DNA of 64,000 bases, taken from Prorocentrum cordatum (taxonomy: Eukaryota; Sar; Dinophyceae; Prorocentrales; Prorocentraceae). This document shows positions 1-10,504 of this stretch, one piece after another. Where the stretch lies: NCBI GenBank assembly GCA_963575745.1, contig CAUYUJ010016153.1, positions 104,300 to 168,299 of the forward strand. Reading direction: 5' to 3'. The translations under genes were made by a program, and so were the position numbers. The notes beneath the pieces are model-generated. The model saw nothing but the letters and a program-made list of their open reading frames with translations, did not search any database and was not told the origin of the DNA. The number at the start of each line of letters is the position of its first letter. Position 1 is the stretch's first letter.

Positions 1-1020
1 TTATTTTTGGCGTTGTTTGTGTATCGATTGATATGTCCCGTCGCTCTTGTGTTTCCATGGTTGGCCCGACCGTGTGGTGTATACAGCGCCCTTCCCCTTC
101 CCTCGTGGTGTATATCCATACGTGTCCCGTGATGTCTTTTTTTGTTTCGTGTTGATTTCTCCGGGCATGGTATATACCAATACGAGGGTCCACACAAGTG
201 CGTTTCGCGTGAATGGACACGTCGTCCTGGCGTCCCAATGGCATCTGAGAACGACCCTGTGGACTTGCTGTGGGCTGTGAGAAAGTTCGGGGGGGGGGAG
301 GGAGCGAGATGGGGGAATCGCGATTGTCCTTAGGTCTTAGGTTGTCGCGTACGATAGGCCTGGGGATCTACGATGCCCAAATTTATTTGCTAGCGCGAAG
401 TCCGTTTGTCAATGGCCTTAGTTTAGAAAAGGCCCATGCTGCGATTGCATACGGCGCTACGCTTCTATATCTGGAAACTTGGGTGGTGTATTGCATGTGG
501 GTCGCCTACTCTTTGGCCCCTTTGGGGCTGTATTGGCCGATGTTGGAACTACCTTGAGGCCTAACAGGCCCATCGGAAGCGAGACAGCGAGACGGGACAC
601 ACGACTGATTTTCTTAAGGTGGTGGATTGGCGTTGGTTTCTCGGGAGCGTCCTTGATTAGCTCCGTGGCATGCTTGATCTCGGGGTCTCATGGAGGCATG
701 TGAGAGGTTGTCTTGAGACAGATTGGCCCATGCTGTGCCACCTTGGGCTGTCAGGGAACCTTGAGCCATTTTAGGCTATGCTGGACTTTCCCAACGCGTC
801 GCGACTCCACCCCCCTTCCAAACCCAGGGGAGGGGTAGTGGGAGGGCTCAAGCTACACCCCCGAAAAACATCCGTCTCGCTTATTCCCACCAGCCCTCCC
901 ACTGCACAAGTGCTACCCGAGTCTCAGCATGTGTGCAGTGGCTCCTTCTTCACCCTCCCCTTCTTTTCTCATGTTAGCACTATTCTTCAAGTCGGGACAA
1001 TGATCACGGCCTCACGCCCA
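1..1020. other. unassigned sequence, no gene recognised
   Basis: Open frames here are short, overlap on both strands and show no recognisable domain. A G-run sits at about 289-298. Nothing else is supported. Confidence 0.5.
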
Positions 1021-1790
1021 CCCGGTCTCAGAGATGCCCAGTCACGCGTCCGCGGCGGTGGTCAATAACAAACACACACATGCAGGGGCTGCCATCGACA
1101 ACTCTCGGGGACCCGTGCCGACGCCAGCCGGGTGCGTGGCGCCCACGAGAGGTGCGCTGCGCTTGCCGGGCATCCCCATATCCCTCCCGCCAAAGAGCAA
1201 CGCAACGTGGTCGCGGGGCGCCCGCGCATGGCCCGAGATGTTGCTGCCTCGCGCGCTTTGCGCCTCGCTTTTTTTTTTTTTTGGTCAGGACGGTGGGCCT
1301 GCACACGTTGGGCAATCTGGTGGCGCCGCCGCCCTCCCTGTCGAAGAACATCGGCGGCGCGTCCGATGGGGGACGTGAGGAGGGGGCAGGCCTTCTCAAA
1401 GGGCGGCGGGGCTCTCTCAGAAGCCCTCGCGCCTTCCGAGAAGTTTTCTGTGTCTCTGGGTGATGCTTAGAATACCTCTCTCCGACAGGCCTGGGGCCTT
1501 CCGAGCCTTCTGTGAAGTTGCCGCCCCCTCTGACTTCCCCCCTGGGGCTCGCTGGGCTCGCCGGGCTCGCCGCTGGGAACAACGATGCAACGTGATCGCG
1601 GGGTGCCCGAACACGATCCAGACTCTGCCGCCACGCGCTTGTCGTGTTGTTCTTTCTGTTGACAGGGATGGCTCGGGGGGGACCTGCCGCCGCTGCCTGC
1701 AGCGCCGCCGCGTATCCCTGACGACGCTGCACCTTGGCCCGTCGGCTCGGCCCGGGCATACGACATTTTACCTAAAATATTGTATCCGGC
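1021..1790. other. GC-rich unassigned sequence
   Basis: A minus-strand frame stays open for about 240 codons (1028-1759), but so do several plus-strand frames, as expected from GC-rich DNA, and no domain is visible. There is a T14 run at 1269-1282 and a diverged direct repeat of about 23 nt (GCAACGTGRTCGCGGGG core) at 1202 and 1587. Confidence 0.4.
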
Positions 1791-2637
1791 ACCGTTGTAC
1801 AGTCAAGGCGTTGAACTAAGAAGCACCTTGGGCTCAGGAGGGGATCTGGTTTTCGGGCCGATCCTTAATTATGTAGTGGGAACGCCAGAAACGCCCCGTC
1901 GTTCCTTTTTGGGGGTTCCTTGTGGTAGCGCGATTTCTGTACCTGGCAACCATCTATGCATTCCTGGCATAGTTGTACGTTGCACTTGGCAACTAGGATC
2001 AAGCTTCTTGGGGGTCGAATTTGGAGTCGGCGCCGGTATATCCCCGGTCGGAAACTTACATCGGCGCCGCGTCGCGCGGCTCGATGTGCATCCCAATTAT
2101 CTCCACGTTGACAGCGCAGATGCAGCGGTGACGTCGCCGATGCATCGGCGTTGCATCCCTGACGTGGTCCTCCAACTCCACCTGCTTGGAACCCTTTGGG
2201 AGGCCTCCCTCTCTTTACGCCCCCCCCCCCCCTCCCGACCCTCCTTCCTGATCGCGGCCTCGCGGCTCAGTCCTTCTACGCCGAGTTCGTGCCGCAGAAG
2301 TTCGAGGCCCGGAGACCTCTCTGCGCCTCGGGCGTGCCTCTCCGCCGCCTCCCGCTCCCCCCAGCTGGGCGGAGGGATGGATGGATTTGGGGGAGGAGGC
2401 GGAGGAGGAGAAGGAGAAGGACGCAGGGCGCAAACTACACTGTGTGCTTGGCGATTTCGTGGGCCGTTTGTGCTGTGGCTTCGTTTTGCAGCCAAGGCGG
2501 AACGACGACAGACCGAGGGAAAATGACCACAACGCCAACATGCAACGTACTGTTCAGCTCGAGTCCTGCGAGGATGAGGCGGATGCTAGGGTTCTTGGCT
2601 TCTAGGTTGGCGGGTCATCCACTACATGTCTAGAAGG
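1791..2637. other. unassigned sequence
   Basis: No gene recognised. About 100 bp at 2085-2190 resembles the reverse complement of 20340-20450: both read MHRR flanked by a DV...DxADA segment and a PHLLG/LHLLG-like end. This may be a dispersed repeat or a shared coding relic. Confidence 0.35.
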
Positions 2638-2662
2638 AGAGAAAGAGAGAGAGAGAGAGAAC
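2638..2662. repeat. short GA microsatellite
   Basis: A short run of GAGA units, one of several GA or CT tracts in the window. Confidence 0.8.
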
Positions 2663-2789
2663 GACAACGAACGATTATAATCCAGTCCTCACTACTTGCC
2701 GTCCGGCTGCCCAAGAGCTTTAAGCGGAACCGTGTTGTTGCTTTTCGTATGAGCTGGAACGAGAGATGGACGACTGGCTGTGTAATGGT

Positions 2790-3290
2790 ATTGTGCCAGG
2801 AGCTGTTGTAATATGTGCTGCAGGGTCGGTCGTAGGAACTGTGATGGGTGCAGGATTACTTGATGTAGAGGGAAGTGCAGTACGAGTTGCATTCGGAAAT
2901 GTACTAGGAGGTGTACTGTCAACCGCCGCAGGAGCTGTGGTGAGAATTGCATTTGACGCTGTAATAGTTCCTGTAGTCGGTTTTGTGAGGGTCCTGTAGT
3001 AGAACGTGTAGAAAGAGATGGTTTAGGAATTGTAGAACGGGCTGCAGTGAGACCTGTATTGCAGGTTGAATTTGTGAGCGTCGTATGGATCTTAGTACGT
3101 TCTGGTTTACCGCAAGTTGCAGAAGATGAGGTCGGGGTGGTAGCATGAGGGGCATACTAATCTTGATACAGGAGTTGCAGTGCGACTGGGCTATTGGCTG
3201 CAGTAGGGCTTGCAACGAGATCTGCAGGCATAAGGCATAGACGTATTAGCAGAAATTGTATTACACATTGTGGTTCGAAATGTAGAGTAG
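2790..3290. repeat. degenerate short-period minisatellite
   Basis: TG/GTA-rich sequence in which words such as GGAGCTGTRGTA, GGAATTGTAG and CGAGTTGCA recur every 12-16 nt over about 500 bp. The copies are too diverged to define a unit by eye, and no reading frame is convincing. Confidence 0.45.
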
Positions 3291-3324
3291 TGCGAGCTGC
3301 TCGAGTTGTACTACTTCTTGTGAT

Positions 3325-3600
3325 GGGCGCCGGATGGCGGAAAGCGCGCGCAGCGTGCGATCCATTAGCCAGGAGGAAGAATTCGTGGGAGTTTGATGGG
3401 GGTGGCAGCTTGAACACCAGATGACGGAAAGCGTGCAACGCGTTCGATCCGTGAGTGGGGAGAGATGCATAGGGGGATCTTGGTGGGGACATCTCTTGCC
3501 CCGGGGACGACGGAAAGCGCGCGTGGCGTTCGGCCTGTCAGTCTGGAGGAACGGATCTAGGAAGAGTTTGAGGGAGTTGGCACCCACGCCCACAGGGATC
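3325..3600. repeat. tandem repeat, unit about 87 bp, three diverged copies
   Basis: The core ATGRCGGAAAGCGYGC recurs at 3334, 3421 and 3507 (spacing 87 and 86), each followed by a GCGTTCGATCC-like block. It resembles in style the 83-bp repeats at 8.5 kb but is not clearly the same sequence. Confidence 0.6.
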
Positions 3601-4090
3601 GAAGCCAAAATGGGGATTTCGTCGATTTGGCGTCTGAGCGCGCCGATGTGGCGGCTGAGCGGCCTTTCGGCCTGCAGAGGCCGTCTTGGGCCCTCCCTGG
3701 GCAGTCGCGGTCCCTGTATGAGCGCTTTAGGTTCCCATGACTATCTCGGGGGCCCATTCGGCTTTCTTGGGCCCCTCTTTCAGGGGGCCATCTCGACGGC
3801 CTCCTTGGCGCTCTTGGGGCCATCCTGGTGGCCCCTGGGGCCGTCCTGGGCCGTCGGAAAGCCTAAACAACGCACATGCCAGAACCTTTCGATTACCGAA
3901 GGGGCATCGCAGATTTTGCCGTCTCGGCGGCCTGGTGGGCAATCTTGGGTTCATCTTGTCCCGCCTTAGGAAAATCTTGGGGCCGTGTTTGGTTTCCGGG
4001 GGTCATCGTAGCCCGCCTGGAGGCCATCTTGGCCGCGTTGGGAGCCACCTTGGGGCCGCTTGCAGCGGGAACACCGAGCCTCAGGCAGGA
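3600..4090. repeat. degenerate CTTGGGGCC-type repeat, family copy 1
   Basis: Short words built on CTTGGGGCCCTC, GGCCATCTTGG and GGCCGTCTTGG repeat irregularly. The array ends with GGGCCGTCGGAAA and then an AACGCACATGCC block at about 3860-3890. A second copy at 49570-49990 ends in almost the same way, so the two probably share a common repeat boundary. Confidence 0.5.
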
Positions 4091-4399
4091 GCGGCCGAGT
4101 GCACACTGGACACTCTACGACTTTGAACAGCCACAGCCGAACTTTTCGGCACGCCGCGCACCCCGTGGCAGGCCACGGGGGGGCGGCAGATCTGGTGGCC
4201 TATTCGGCCCCTCCCGTCACCGTAGCCTCTTGGATGCCCGTGGGGGTTCTCTCGAGGCCTCTCGGAGTCCCCTCGGCGCGGGCTCGGGAGCATCCTCGGG
4301 GCCTCTCGCGGGAGCCGCCTCGTGGCTTCCTGTGGCTGCCTCGGGCACCGGGCGCGCCCCGTGGAGCTTTTCTGGGGGCTTCTCGGCTTCTCGTCGCCT

Positions 4400-5070
4400 C
4401 GCTTGCTCCGCCCCTGCTCTGGCTTCGCTGCCCCTGCTCCGCGCCCCCCGCCCCAGTTTCGTGCTCCCGTTCTCTCTCTCTTCGCCATGGCTCCGGTTTC
4501 TCCACCCGGTTCCGCGTCCCCCACTCGAGTTTCCGTTGTCTCGTTCTCTCGTGTTCTGGTTTTGCTCCGCCCCCGCTCCGTTTTCTCCACCCCTGCTCCG
4601 CGTCCACTCATGGGCCTGCTTTCCACCACCACCACCATGAGTTGGAGGGGGAGGGGGTCCCTCCTCCTCCTCCTCCTCCTCCTCCTCCTCCTCCTCCTCC
4701 TCCTCCTCCTCCTCCTCCTCCCCCTCCAACTTATGGTGGTGGTGGTGGAAAACAGGCCCATCATCCACCGCTCCGGTGTCGTGTTCTCGTTGTCTTTGCT
4801 CTCCGCCCCTGCCCCGGTCTTGCCGCCCGTCGGTCGCGTCCCCGATCCCAGCTTCGTCCTCTCATCATTTTGGTTTCGCCGCCATTGCTCCGTGTTCCCC
4901 ACTCCTGTTCCGCGTCCCCAGCCAGTCTCGTCTTCTCGTCTTCTCCGCCCCGTGCTCCGTCTTCTCCGCCCCAACTTTTGCATCCCCAACCCACGTTTCG
5001 TTTTCTCGTTTTCTCGGTCTCGCCGCCCCTGCTCCGTTTTCTCCGCCCCTGTTCCAGACCCCCACCCCAT
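4400..5070. repeat. pyrimidine-rich minisatellite interrupted by a TIR element
   Basis: Blocks such as CTCCGTTTTCTCCRCCCCTG followed by TCGTTTTCTCG recur on both sides of the TIR element at 4608-4763. The period is roughly 60-70 bp, but the copies are diverged. The minus strand is open over much of it (repeats rich in R, E, G and T), an effect of base composition rather than evidence for a protein. Confidence 0.45.
4608..4763. mobile_element. short non-autonomous TIR element with 5-bp target duplication
   Basis: The left end from 4608 (TCATGGGCCTGCTTTCC...) and the reverse complement of the right end from 4763 (TGATGGGCCTGTTTTCC...) match over about 44 bp with three mismatches. The element is flanked by the direct repeat TCCAC at 4603-4607 and 4764-4768. 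The middle is almost entirely a CTC microsatellite. There is no coding capacity, so any movement would need a transposase supplied elsewhere. Confidence 0.75.
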
Positions 5071-5072
5071 TT

Positions 5073-5091
5073 TGTGTGTGTGTGTGTGTGT
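5073..5091. repeat. GT microsatellite
   Basis: Nine to ten GT units. Confidence 0.85.
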
Positions 5092-5269
5092 AGATATTCA
5101 CATGGGTAGAGCCGCCGTACGACCCTCCCACCGCGTGTTTCAACATCAACGTTTTTCCCTTGCACCGAAAGATTTGTCTGTTTCGGGTTATACAATCTTT
5201 CTTCTGCTGGTGGTTCCCATTTTGATGCGACTGTGCCCATTTATGCAGCGTTTGGGGTCCACGAGATAC

Positions 5270-5500
5270 GTCGATTGCACAACAACGATTGCACCACATC
5301 GATTGCATCATGTAGGTTGCACCACGAATATTGCACCACGTAGACCGCACCATATACGTTATATGGAACCGCGTATATCGCACCACATACATTTCACCTC
5401 ATACATTGCCATTGCAACATATGCATTGCACTTGTACTTCACACATTGCACCACGTACATGACACTACGTAATTTCGTTTGCAACACATTGGTTGCACCA
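5270..5500. repeat. degenerate repeat of about 16 bp (TTGCACCACRTA core)
   Basis: TTGCACCAC followed by a variable GTA/ATA block recurs many times. A reverse-orientation sequence of the same style (GTGCAAC, TTGCAATCTAGG) occurs at 36465-36600. Confidence 0.55.
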
Positions 5501-6060
5501 CTCAGCACTCAACAGGCTCTCCCCGAAGTTATACTTCAATGTACCATTCTGTGCCACAGCTTTCGTGTTCGGCCGCACGCCCACTACTCATCTTCAGCCC
5601 CCGTGTTCAGCACGCCGCCCAGTACTCAACAGGTTCCTTCCCAACTTGTACTTTGAACATCGCGATGTGCTCCACAGTCTTCCGTGGTCAACACCACACT
5701 CGGTATTTAAGACCCTCCGCCTCCAACGCAACAGCCAGTATTCAGCGCAAGATGTCGCTGCCAGAGAGGACCTTTTAAGACCTGCATTCCAATCCCGACC
5801 GCCCGTCCGCCCGCCTGCCGCCCGCCCGCCGCGCTTCAGCGTTCAGTACAGCGCCCAAGTACTCAACAGCGTCCGTCTCCAACGCGATACCCAGCACTCA
5901 ACAGCCTTCTTCCCCACTGCCCAACGCAGCACCCAGCACTCAGCAGCATGCTGCTGCAAGAGAGAGAGAGAGCCCTTTGGATTTGCATTTAAAGATCCAG
6001 GTCCGCCCGCCCGCCCGCCCGCCCGCCGCCGACCCGCGCCGCCCGCCCGCCCCCCAAAAA
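5500..6060. other. unassigned sequence with CAGYACTCAACAG words
   Basis: CAGCACTCAACAG-like words recur at about 5506, 5620, 5850 and 5895, suggesting a decayed repeat. From 5795 to 6050 there are CCCGCC-rich tracts. No gene recognised. Confidence 0.35.
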
Positions 6061-6235
6061 AGACTCCCCGGGAGTGAGGGATTGAGTCTTAGAGGATGGA
6101 GGGAGGAGGCCGCCTAGACCTTGGGCTGGAGGGTGGAGGGAGGATTGAGTCTTAGAGGATGAGGGAGGCGGGAGGGAGGATGATTGAGTCTTAGAGGACT
6201 AGGGATGAGGGAGGAGTCTTGAGTCTTGACCTGAG
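6060..6235. repeat. tandem GATTGAGTCTTAGAGGA repeat
   Basis: GATTGAGTCTTAGAGGA occurs at about 6080, 6150 and 6182, followed each time by GGAGGGAGG-type sequence. Confidence 0.6.
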
Positions 6236-6629
6236 AGCGCGCCCACGCCGTGCCCCCAGAGGCACGGTGGCGGACAACATTGGAGACTGGAGACTGGATC
6301 TCTCAGCGCACGGTGCAAATAATTTCATCCGCGCAGCCTGGTGAGCCCACAAGGGGGCCAGCGCATATATGTATTGCGTGATCTTGTGGAGCGAGCCGTT
6401 GCAACCGGGGCTCGAATCTTGGAACCACGAGGGGCACGTCCCAGAGCCAGGCGGAGCAACACATTGCGCAATCACAGCTCGAGAGCTCTTTGGCCTCACC
6501 GCTCTCCCGCACGCCGACCCCCCCCCCGGGGCAAGCCAAGCGATAGGCCGCCATCGCCGCCGCGGCCGCCAGGGAGGCCGAGCAGGCACTCGCGCACGCG
6601 GAGGAGCGAAGCGGGCTCTTCTGCTTCGT
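6236..6629. other. unassigned sequence with a motif shared with 39.5 kb
   Basis: About 30 bp at 6333-6362 (CAGCCTGGTG..CCCACAAGGGGGCC) recurs at 39515-39545. In one minus-strand frame both encode AGPLVGxPGC. A shared coding relic or dispersed repeat is possible. No gene recognised. Confidence 0.3.
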
Positions 6630-6649
6630 CGTCGTGTGTCGTCGTCGAG

Positions 6650-6685
<36 letters not shown>

Positions 6686-6735
6686 CGTCGTCGTCGCCCG
6701 TCGTGGTTGCCGTCGTCGTCGTCGTCGTCGTCCCC
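6630..6735. repeat. GTC/CGT trinucleotide array
   Basis: Interrupted CGT repeats. The reading frames on either strand are homopolymeric and not credible genes. Confidence 0.85.
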
Positions 6736-7810
6736 CCCCCGGGGGGGCACCCCCAGAATCCGCCAGATGGGGCGCCCAATTGGAAGCCCAACTCCAGTCT
6801 GTAGATAAGAGCAGGTTAGACACACTCAGGCTGGATCCAAGTGTGCATGCAGTTGCCGAAGCCTCGGAGCCTCAGCCTGACTCAGAGCCGTCGGATGTGA
6901 AGTCGGGCGGGGTGGGAGTGGCTCGCGTGGGGTCGGGCGGGTAGACCGGCCTGGCCACTTCGGGCGTCATACCAGTGGCCATCCTCTCACGCGCTGTGAG
7001 ATCGACAGTCCCCTCCAGCACGCAGGAGTGGAAGTCAGTTTTTGTGGTTGCTGCGGAGGTTGCTGTGAGGACTCCAAGCCTGGGCCGACACTGCGTGGCA
7101 GCTGTCTCGGGCGTCCCGAATCTCCCCAGATCGCCTCCCAGCTCCGTCGCGTCCTCCCGGGCCCCCGCCCGCGCGCGCGAGCCAGCACGAAGAATCTGCC
7201 CCTGAATGCTCCGCACGGGCTTGGGCCCACCGAGCGTGACCTGCTGTCCGTTCGCCGCCTTTCCCCCTCCGTGCCTCCGCCTTCCGCCCCAGGGGAGTCG
7301 CAGGCTCGTGGCTACGCGCCCCAGGCTGTCGTCCTGACCGCGTTCGGCCTGCAGGATGCGGACCTCCAGGCCGTTCGATTCCTCGGAGCGGAGGCGGGGC
7401 GTGGCCGTGCGGCGGGGGGGGGCAAGGGTCGGAGGACGCCTCTGATTCTGACGGGCTGTTTTAGCCCTGCTCTCTTGGCTGTAGGTCGCTCCACAACAGC
7501 GTGTCCTCCCCCAGGGTGGTCCGGGAGTTCACTCTCCTCTCTCGCTGCCTTGGGTCGGGGTCGGCGGTCCTCTCCCCCCCTCTCGGTCCCGGGGTCCCCA
7601 ATCTTTGCCCGTGATGTACCGGACGCCGCTGGCCTCGGCCTCCCTTCGTGGGATCGGTGCAGTTCTTGGCGGGACTCCCCGTTTGCTTTTTGGGCTCGGA
7701 GCCACCGTGCAGTGACTGGTGGGCCGCGCAGTGAGAGCGGCGCTGCCGCGGGCGCGCCTGAGGGCGCGCAGCCCTGGGCCACTTGACTGCGCAGCCCCGA
7801 TGGCGCAAAC
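6736..7810. other. unassigned; coding-like minus-strand frame at 6872-7390
   Basis: The minus strand has an uninterrupted frame from about 7390 down to a stop at 6872 with fairly ordinary amino-acid composition (a GLEVRILQAERGQDDSLG stretch near its upstream end). It has no recognised domain, and the plus strand is also open in places. It could be an exon of an unrecognised gene or a decayed one. Confidence 0.25.
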
Positions 7811-7814
7811 AGCT

Positions 7815-7815
7815 C

Positions 7816-7850
<35 letters not shown>

Positions 7851-7885
7851 TGTCCATGTGTCGTCGTCGTCGTCGTTGCCGCCGC

Positions 7886-7941
<56 letters not shown>

Positions 7942-7945
7942 GCTT
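7815..7945. repeat. CGT trinucleotide array
   Basis: Interrupted CGT repeats of about 130 bp. Confidence 0.9.
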
Positions 7946-8035
7946 CCACCTGTCGTCCCCCCGAGGGAGGCCCCCGAGGGCGATGACGAGGATGAGCAGG
8001 GAAGAAGACGAGGGAGGTCGGAGGAGGGCCGGGGG

Positions 8036-8192
8036 GAAGAGGGAGGAGGGGGGAAGAGGAGGAGGAGGAGGAGGAGGAGGAGGAGGAGGAGGAGGAGGAG
8101 GAGGAGGAGGAGGAGGAGGAGGAGGAGGAGGAGTAGGAGTAGGAGTAGGAGTAGGAGTAGGAGTAGGAGGAGGAGGAGGAAGGAGGAGGAGG
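8036..8192. repeat. GGA array with an internal GGAGTA hexamer block
   Basis: GGA repeats, then about six GGAGTA units at 8131-8168, then GGA again: a local point-mutated unit that was itself amplified. Confidence 0.9.
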
Positions 8193-8535
8193 ACCAGTGT
8201 AAACCCAAGGTGCATAAACATGTTAGACTAAACCTTCCTCCAAACTCCCTCTTCGCAGGCCCCATACAAGGGTTCATTTCCACTCAGGGAAGTGCTCAAT
8301 GACACAACCGTTGGAAGACCCTGAAGAGTGCCAAAACACCATTTCTGGAACTCAATACCACGGATCAACTTGACTGTTGCGCCTTGACGATCCCACATCG
8401 TGCCAGAACACCAGTTCTGGGAGTTCAACGCCGCGAATCAACGAACCTCTAGCGCCCCCAAAATCCTGAATCGTTGATCCAGACGTCATGTTCTGGTACG
8501 CTAACAGCGAGAATGCGCGAAACTCGCGCGATTTC
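8193..8535. other. unassigned sequence
   Basis: Words such as CCAGAACACCA.TTCTGGAACTC recur at about 8330 and 8400. No gene recognised. Confidence 0.35.
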
Positions 8536-8955
8536 TTGAAACGAATGCGCGCGGCGCTGAGGCGAGAGCGACATGTTTGAAAGTGGACTGTCCTCAATCC
8601 GTGAAGCTCGTGCAAGTTGTTAAACCAAATGCGTGTGGCGCTCAGGCGGGAACAGCATCTTGAAAACGAACCGCCCCGAATCCCTGAAATGTTGGACATG
8701 CTTAAAAACAATGTGCACAGCGCTAAGTCGAGAACCTCGTTTTGACAACGGTCCGCCCTCATTCCGTGAAGCTCTTGCACATCTTTACGACGAGTGCGCG
8801 CTGTGCTAAGGCGAGAGCCACATTTTGAAAACGGCCCGCACTCAATCCATGAAGTTCCGGCGATTTGTTTAGACGAATGCGCGCAGCGCTAAGGCGAGAA
8901 CCCAAGTTTGAAATCGATCCGCCCTCCATCCGTGAAACTGTTGCAGACCTCAAAT
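8536..8955. repeat. tandem repeat, unit 82-84 bp, five diverged copies
   Basis: The core CGAATGCGCGCRGCGCT occurs at 8542, 8626, 8708, 8791 and 8874. Each is followed by a GCGAGAACC block, then by a CTCAATCCGTGAAGCTC-like block. In one minus-strand frame each unit reads as roughly 28 residues (ELHGL...SRLSAARIRF), but stops and shifts interrupt the array. Confidence 0.7.
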
Positions 8956-9904
8956 GTGAGGATCGTACATGATGAGGAAGTCTCATGCGAAACGCCCGGC
9001 CCGCCCCTCCGCCTGGCCTCGGGGTGCGACGGGGGGAACTTATTCATAAAAGAGAGGTGCTTCCTCCTTCAGGAGGAACAAAAACACACAGACACAACTA
9101 ACCGTCGATTCCCCAGAGAATATGGGAAAATCTGGGACGTGGGGCTGGAAGACAAACAACCCCGAAAATACATGGGAACACATATGGAGAAGCGGGTTAT
9201 GTTTGTGCCTATCTATTTGCGTGTCCCAGGGCCCTTTTCACTCCTGCGACGTGGGGCCCGCGGCCCGGGAGCTCCGGGAGCGGCGCCGCGCGCATGGCCA
9301 CGCGCGGCGCTGTCCCGGGGCGCCCGCAGGAGCGGGCGCCGACCCGATTGGGAACCCCCAAACCGGGTGGTGAGATACCAGGTGGCGACCTGGAATCCCC
9401 AAAAAGGGCACCGCTGGGTTCGGGGACGCGGGGTCACCACCGGGTGTTGTCACTCCTGGACGCACCGGTGTCCAGGACATCCTCGGAAAACCGCACGAGT
9501 CCCCAAACCGGGTGGTGACACCAAATCGCCTGAGACTCACCGCCAGGTGCTGTCACCACCACGTTCCCAGACCCCTGACGTCATGATTTTTTCATGACGT
9601 CGACCCCCCGAGGTCTCGACCCATTCCCCGGGACCGTTTTTTCGTCCCGAGTCGTTTTTCGACGGTCCCGAGGGCCGGTAAGGGCCCCCAAAGGCCAAAA
9701 ATCATGAAAAACCTTCCCGTCGTGATTTTTTCATAACTCGAGGGGGTCTGGGTTTGGGGACTACCAACACGCGTGGCGCTGTCCCGGGGCGCCCGCAGGA
9801 GCGGGCGCCGACCCGAGGCCGGGGCAGGATCTCTCGCGGAGAGCGCTCTTCCCACCCCCCGCGGGGACGGCCCGACCCCGGCAGGCCCTGGGACCGGCAG
9901 GCCC
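8956..9904. other. unassigned GC-rich sequence with local repeats
   Basis: A perfect 42-bp direct repeat lies at 9306-9347 and 9775-9816. CCCCAAACCGGGTGGTGA recurs at 9355 and 9495, and TGATTTTTTCAT recurs in direct and inverted orientation around 9588, 9698 and 9724. No gene recognised. Confidence 0.4.
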
Positions 9905-10085
9905 CGGGAGGAGGGGGAGGGGGAGGAGGGGGAGGAGGGGGAGGAGAGGGAGGAGGGGGAGGAGGGGGGGGGGAGGGGGAGGAGGGGGAGGAGGGGGAGG
10001 GGGAGGAGGGGGAGGAGGGGGAGGAGGGGGAGGAGGGGGAGGAGGGGGAGGAGGGGGAGGAGGAGGGGGAGGAGGGGGAGGCCCC
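9905..10085. repeat. G-rich GGGGGAGGA array
   Basis: About 180 bp of GGGGGAGGA units on the plus strand. Consecutive runs of five or more G could form G-quadruplexes (inference). Confidence 0.9.
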
Positions 10086-10504
10086 GGGACCAGAGAGCCC
10101 GGAGCCCAGGAGCCGAGCCCGGGCGCCACGGGAGCCAGCGCGCTCCCAGAGCCCAGGGAGCCCAGGGCCCCACAGGGAGCCCCAGAGGCGTGCGGGAGCC
10201 CTCCGCGGCCCTGAAAGGCGCCGTGCCAGCTGCAAGGTGTCCGGGCACGGCCAGAGACGGGTCCGTGCCACGCCCCACGCGCAGGACAGAATCATATCAA
10301 TGAAAGCACGGCGTGACATGCAGGCAACTGGAGCCAAGAGAGTTCGGGCAAATTGGACGCCTGCAGAAAACGTGCTCAGCTGGGCACCTTCCATTGTGCC
10401 CACAGGTACTCGGGAGTCACAGCCAACCAACGGATACAACAGCATTCCCGAGTATATTTTCGAAGTGGCAGCCTGCAGGCCTGCTCAGAAAAAGTCCAAG
10501 CGCG
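10086..10504. other. unassigned sequence downstream of the 10.5-kb gene
   Basis: No gene recognised. It lies just 3' of the minus-strand gene whose stop codon is at 10505-10507, so its right part may be that gene's 3' untranslated region. Confidence 0.35.

Noticed and set aside
757-780. CCTTGAGCCATTTTAGGCTATG as a third spliced-leader relict
   Set aside because: Only AGCCATTTT and GGCT match, with gaps; too weak to separate from chance.
4210-4230. CCGTAGCCTCTTGG as a spliced-leader relict
   Set aside because: Eight matching bases, then divergence; the surrounding sequence is built of similar CTCTTGG words.
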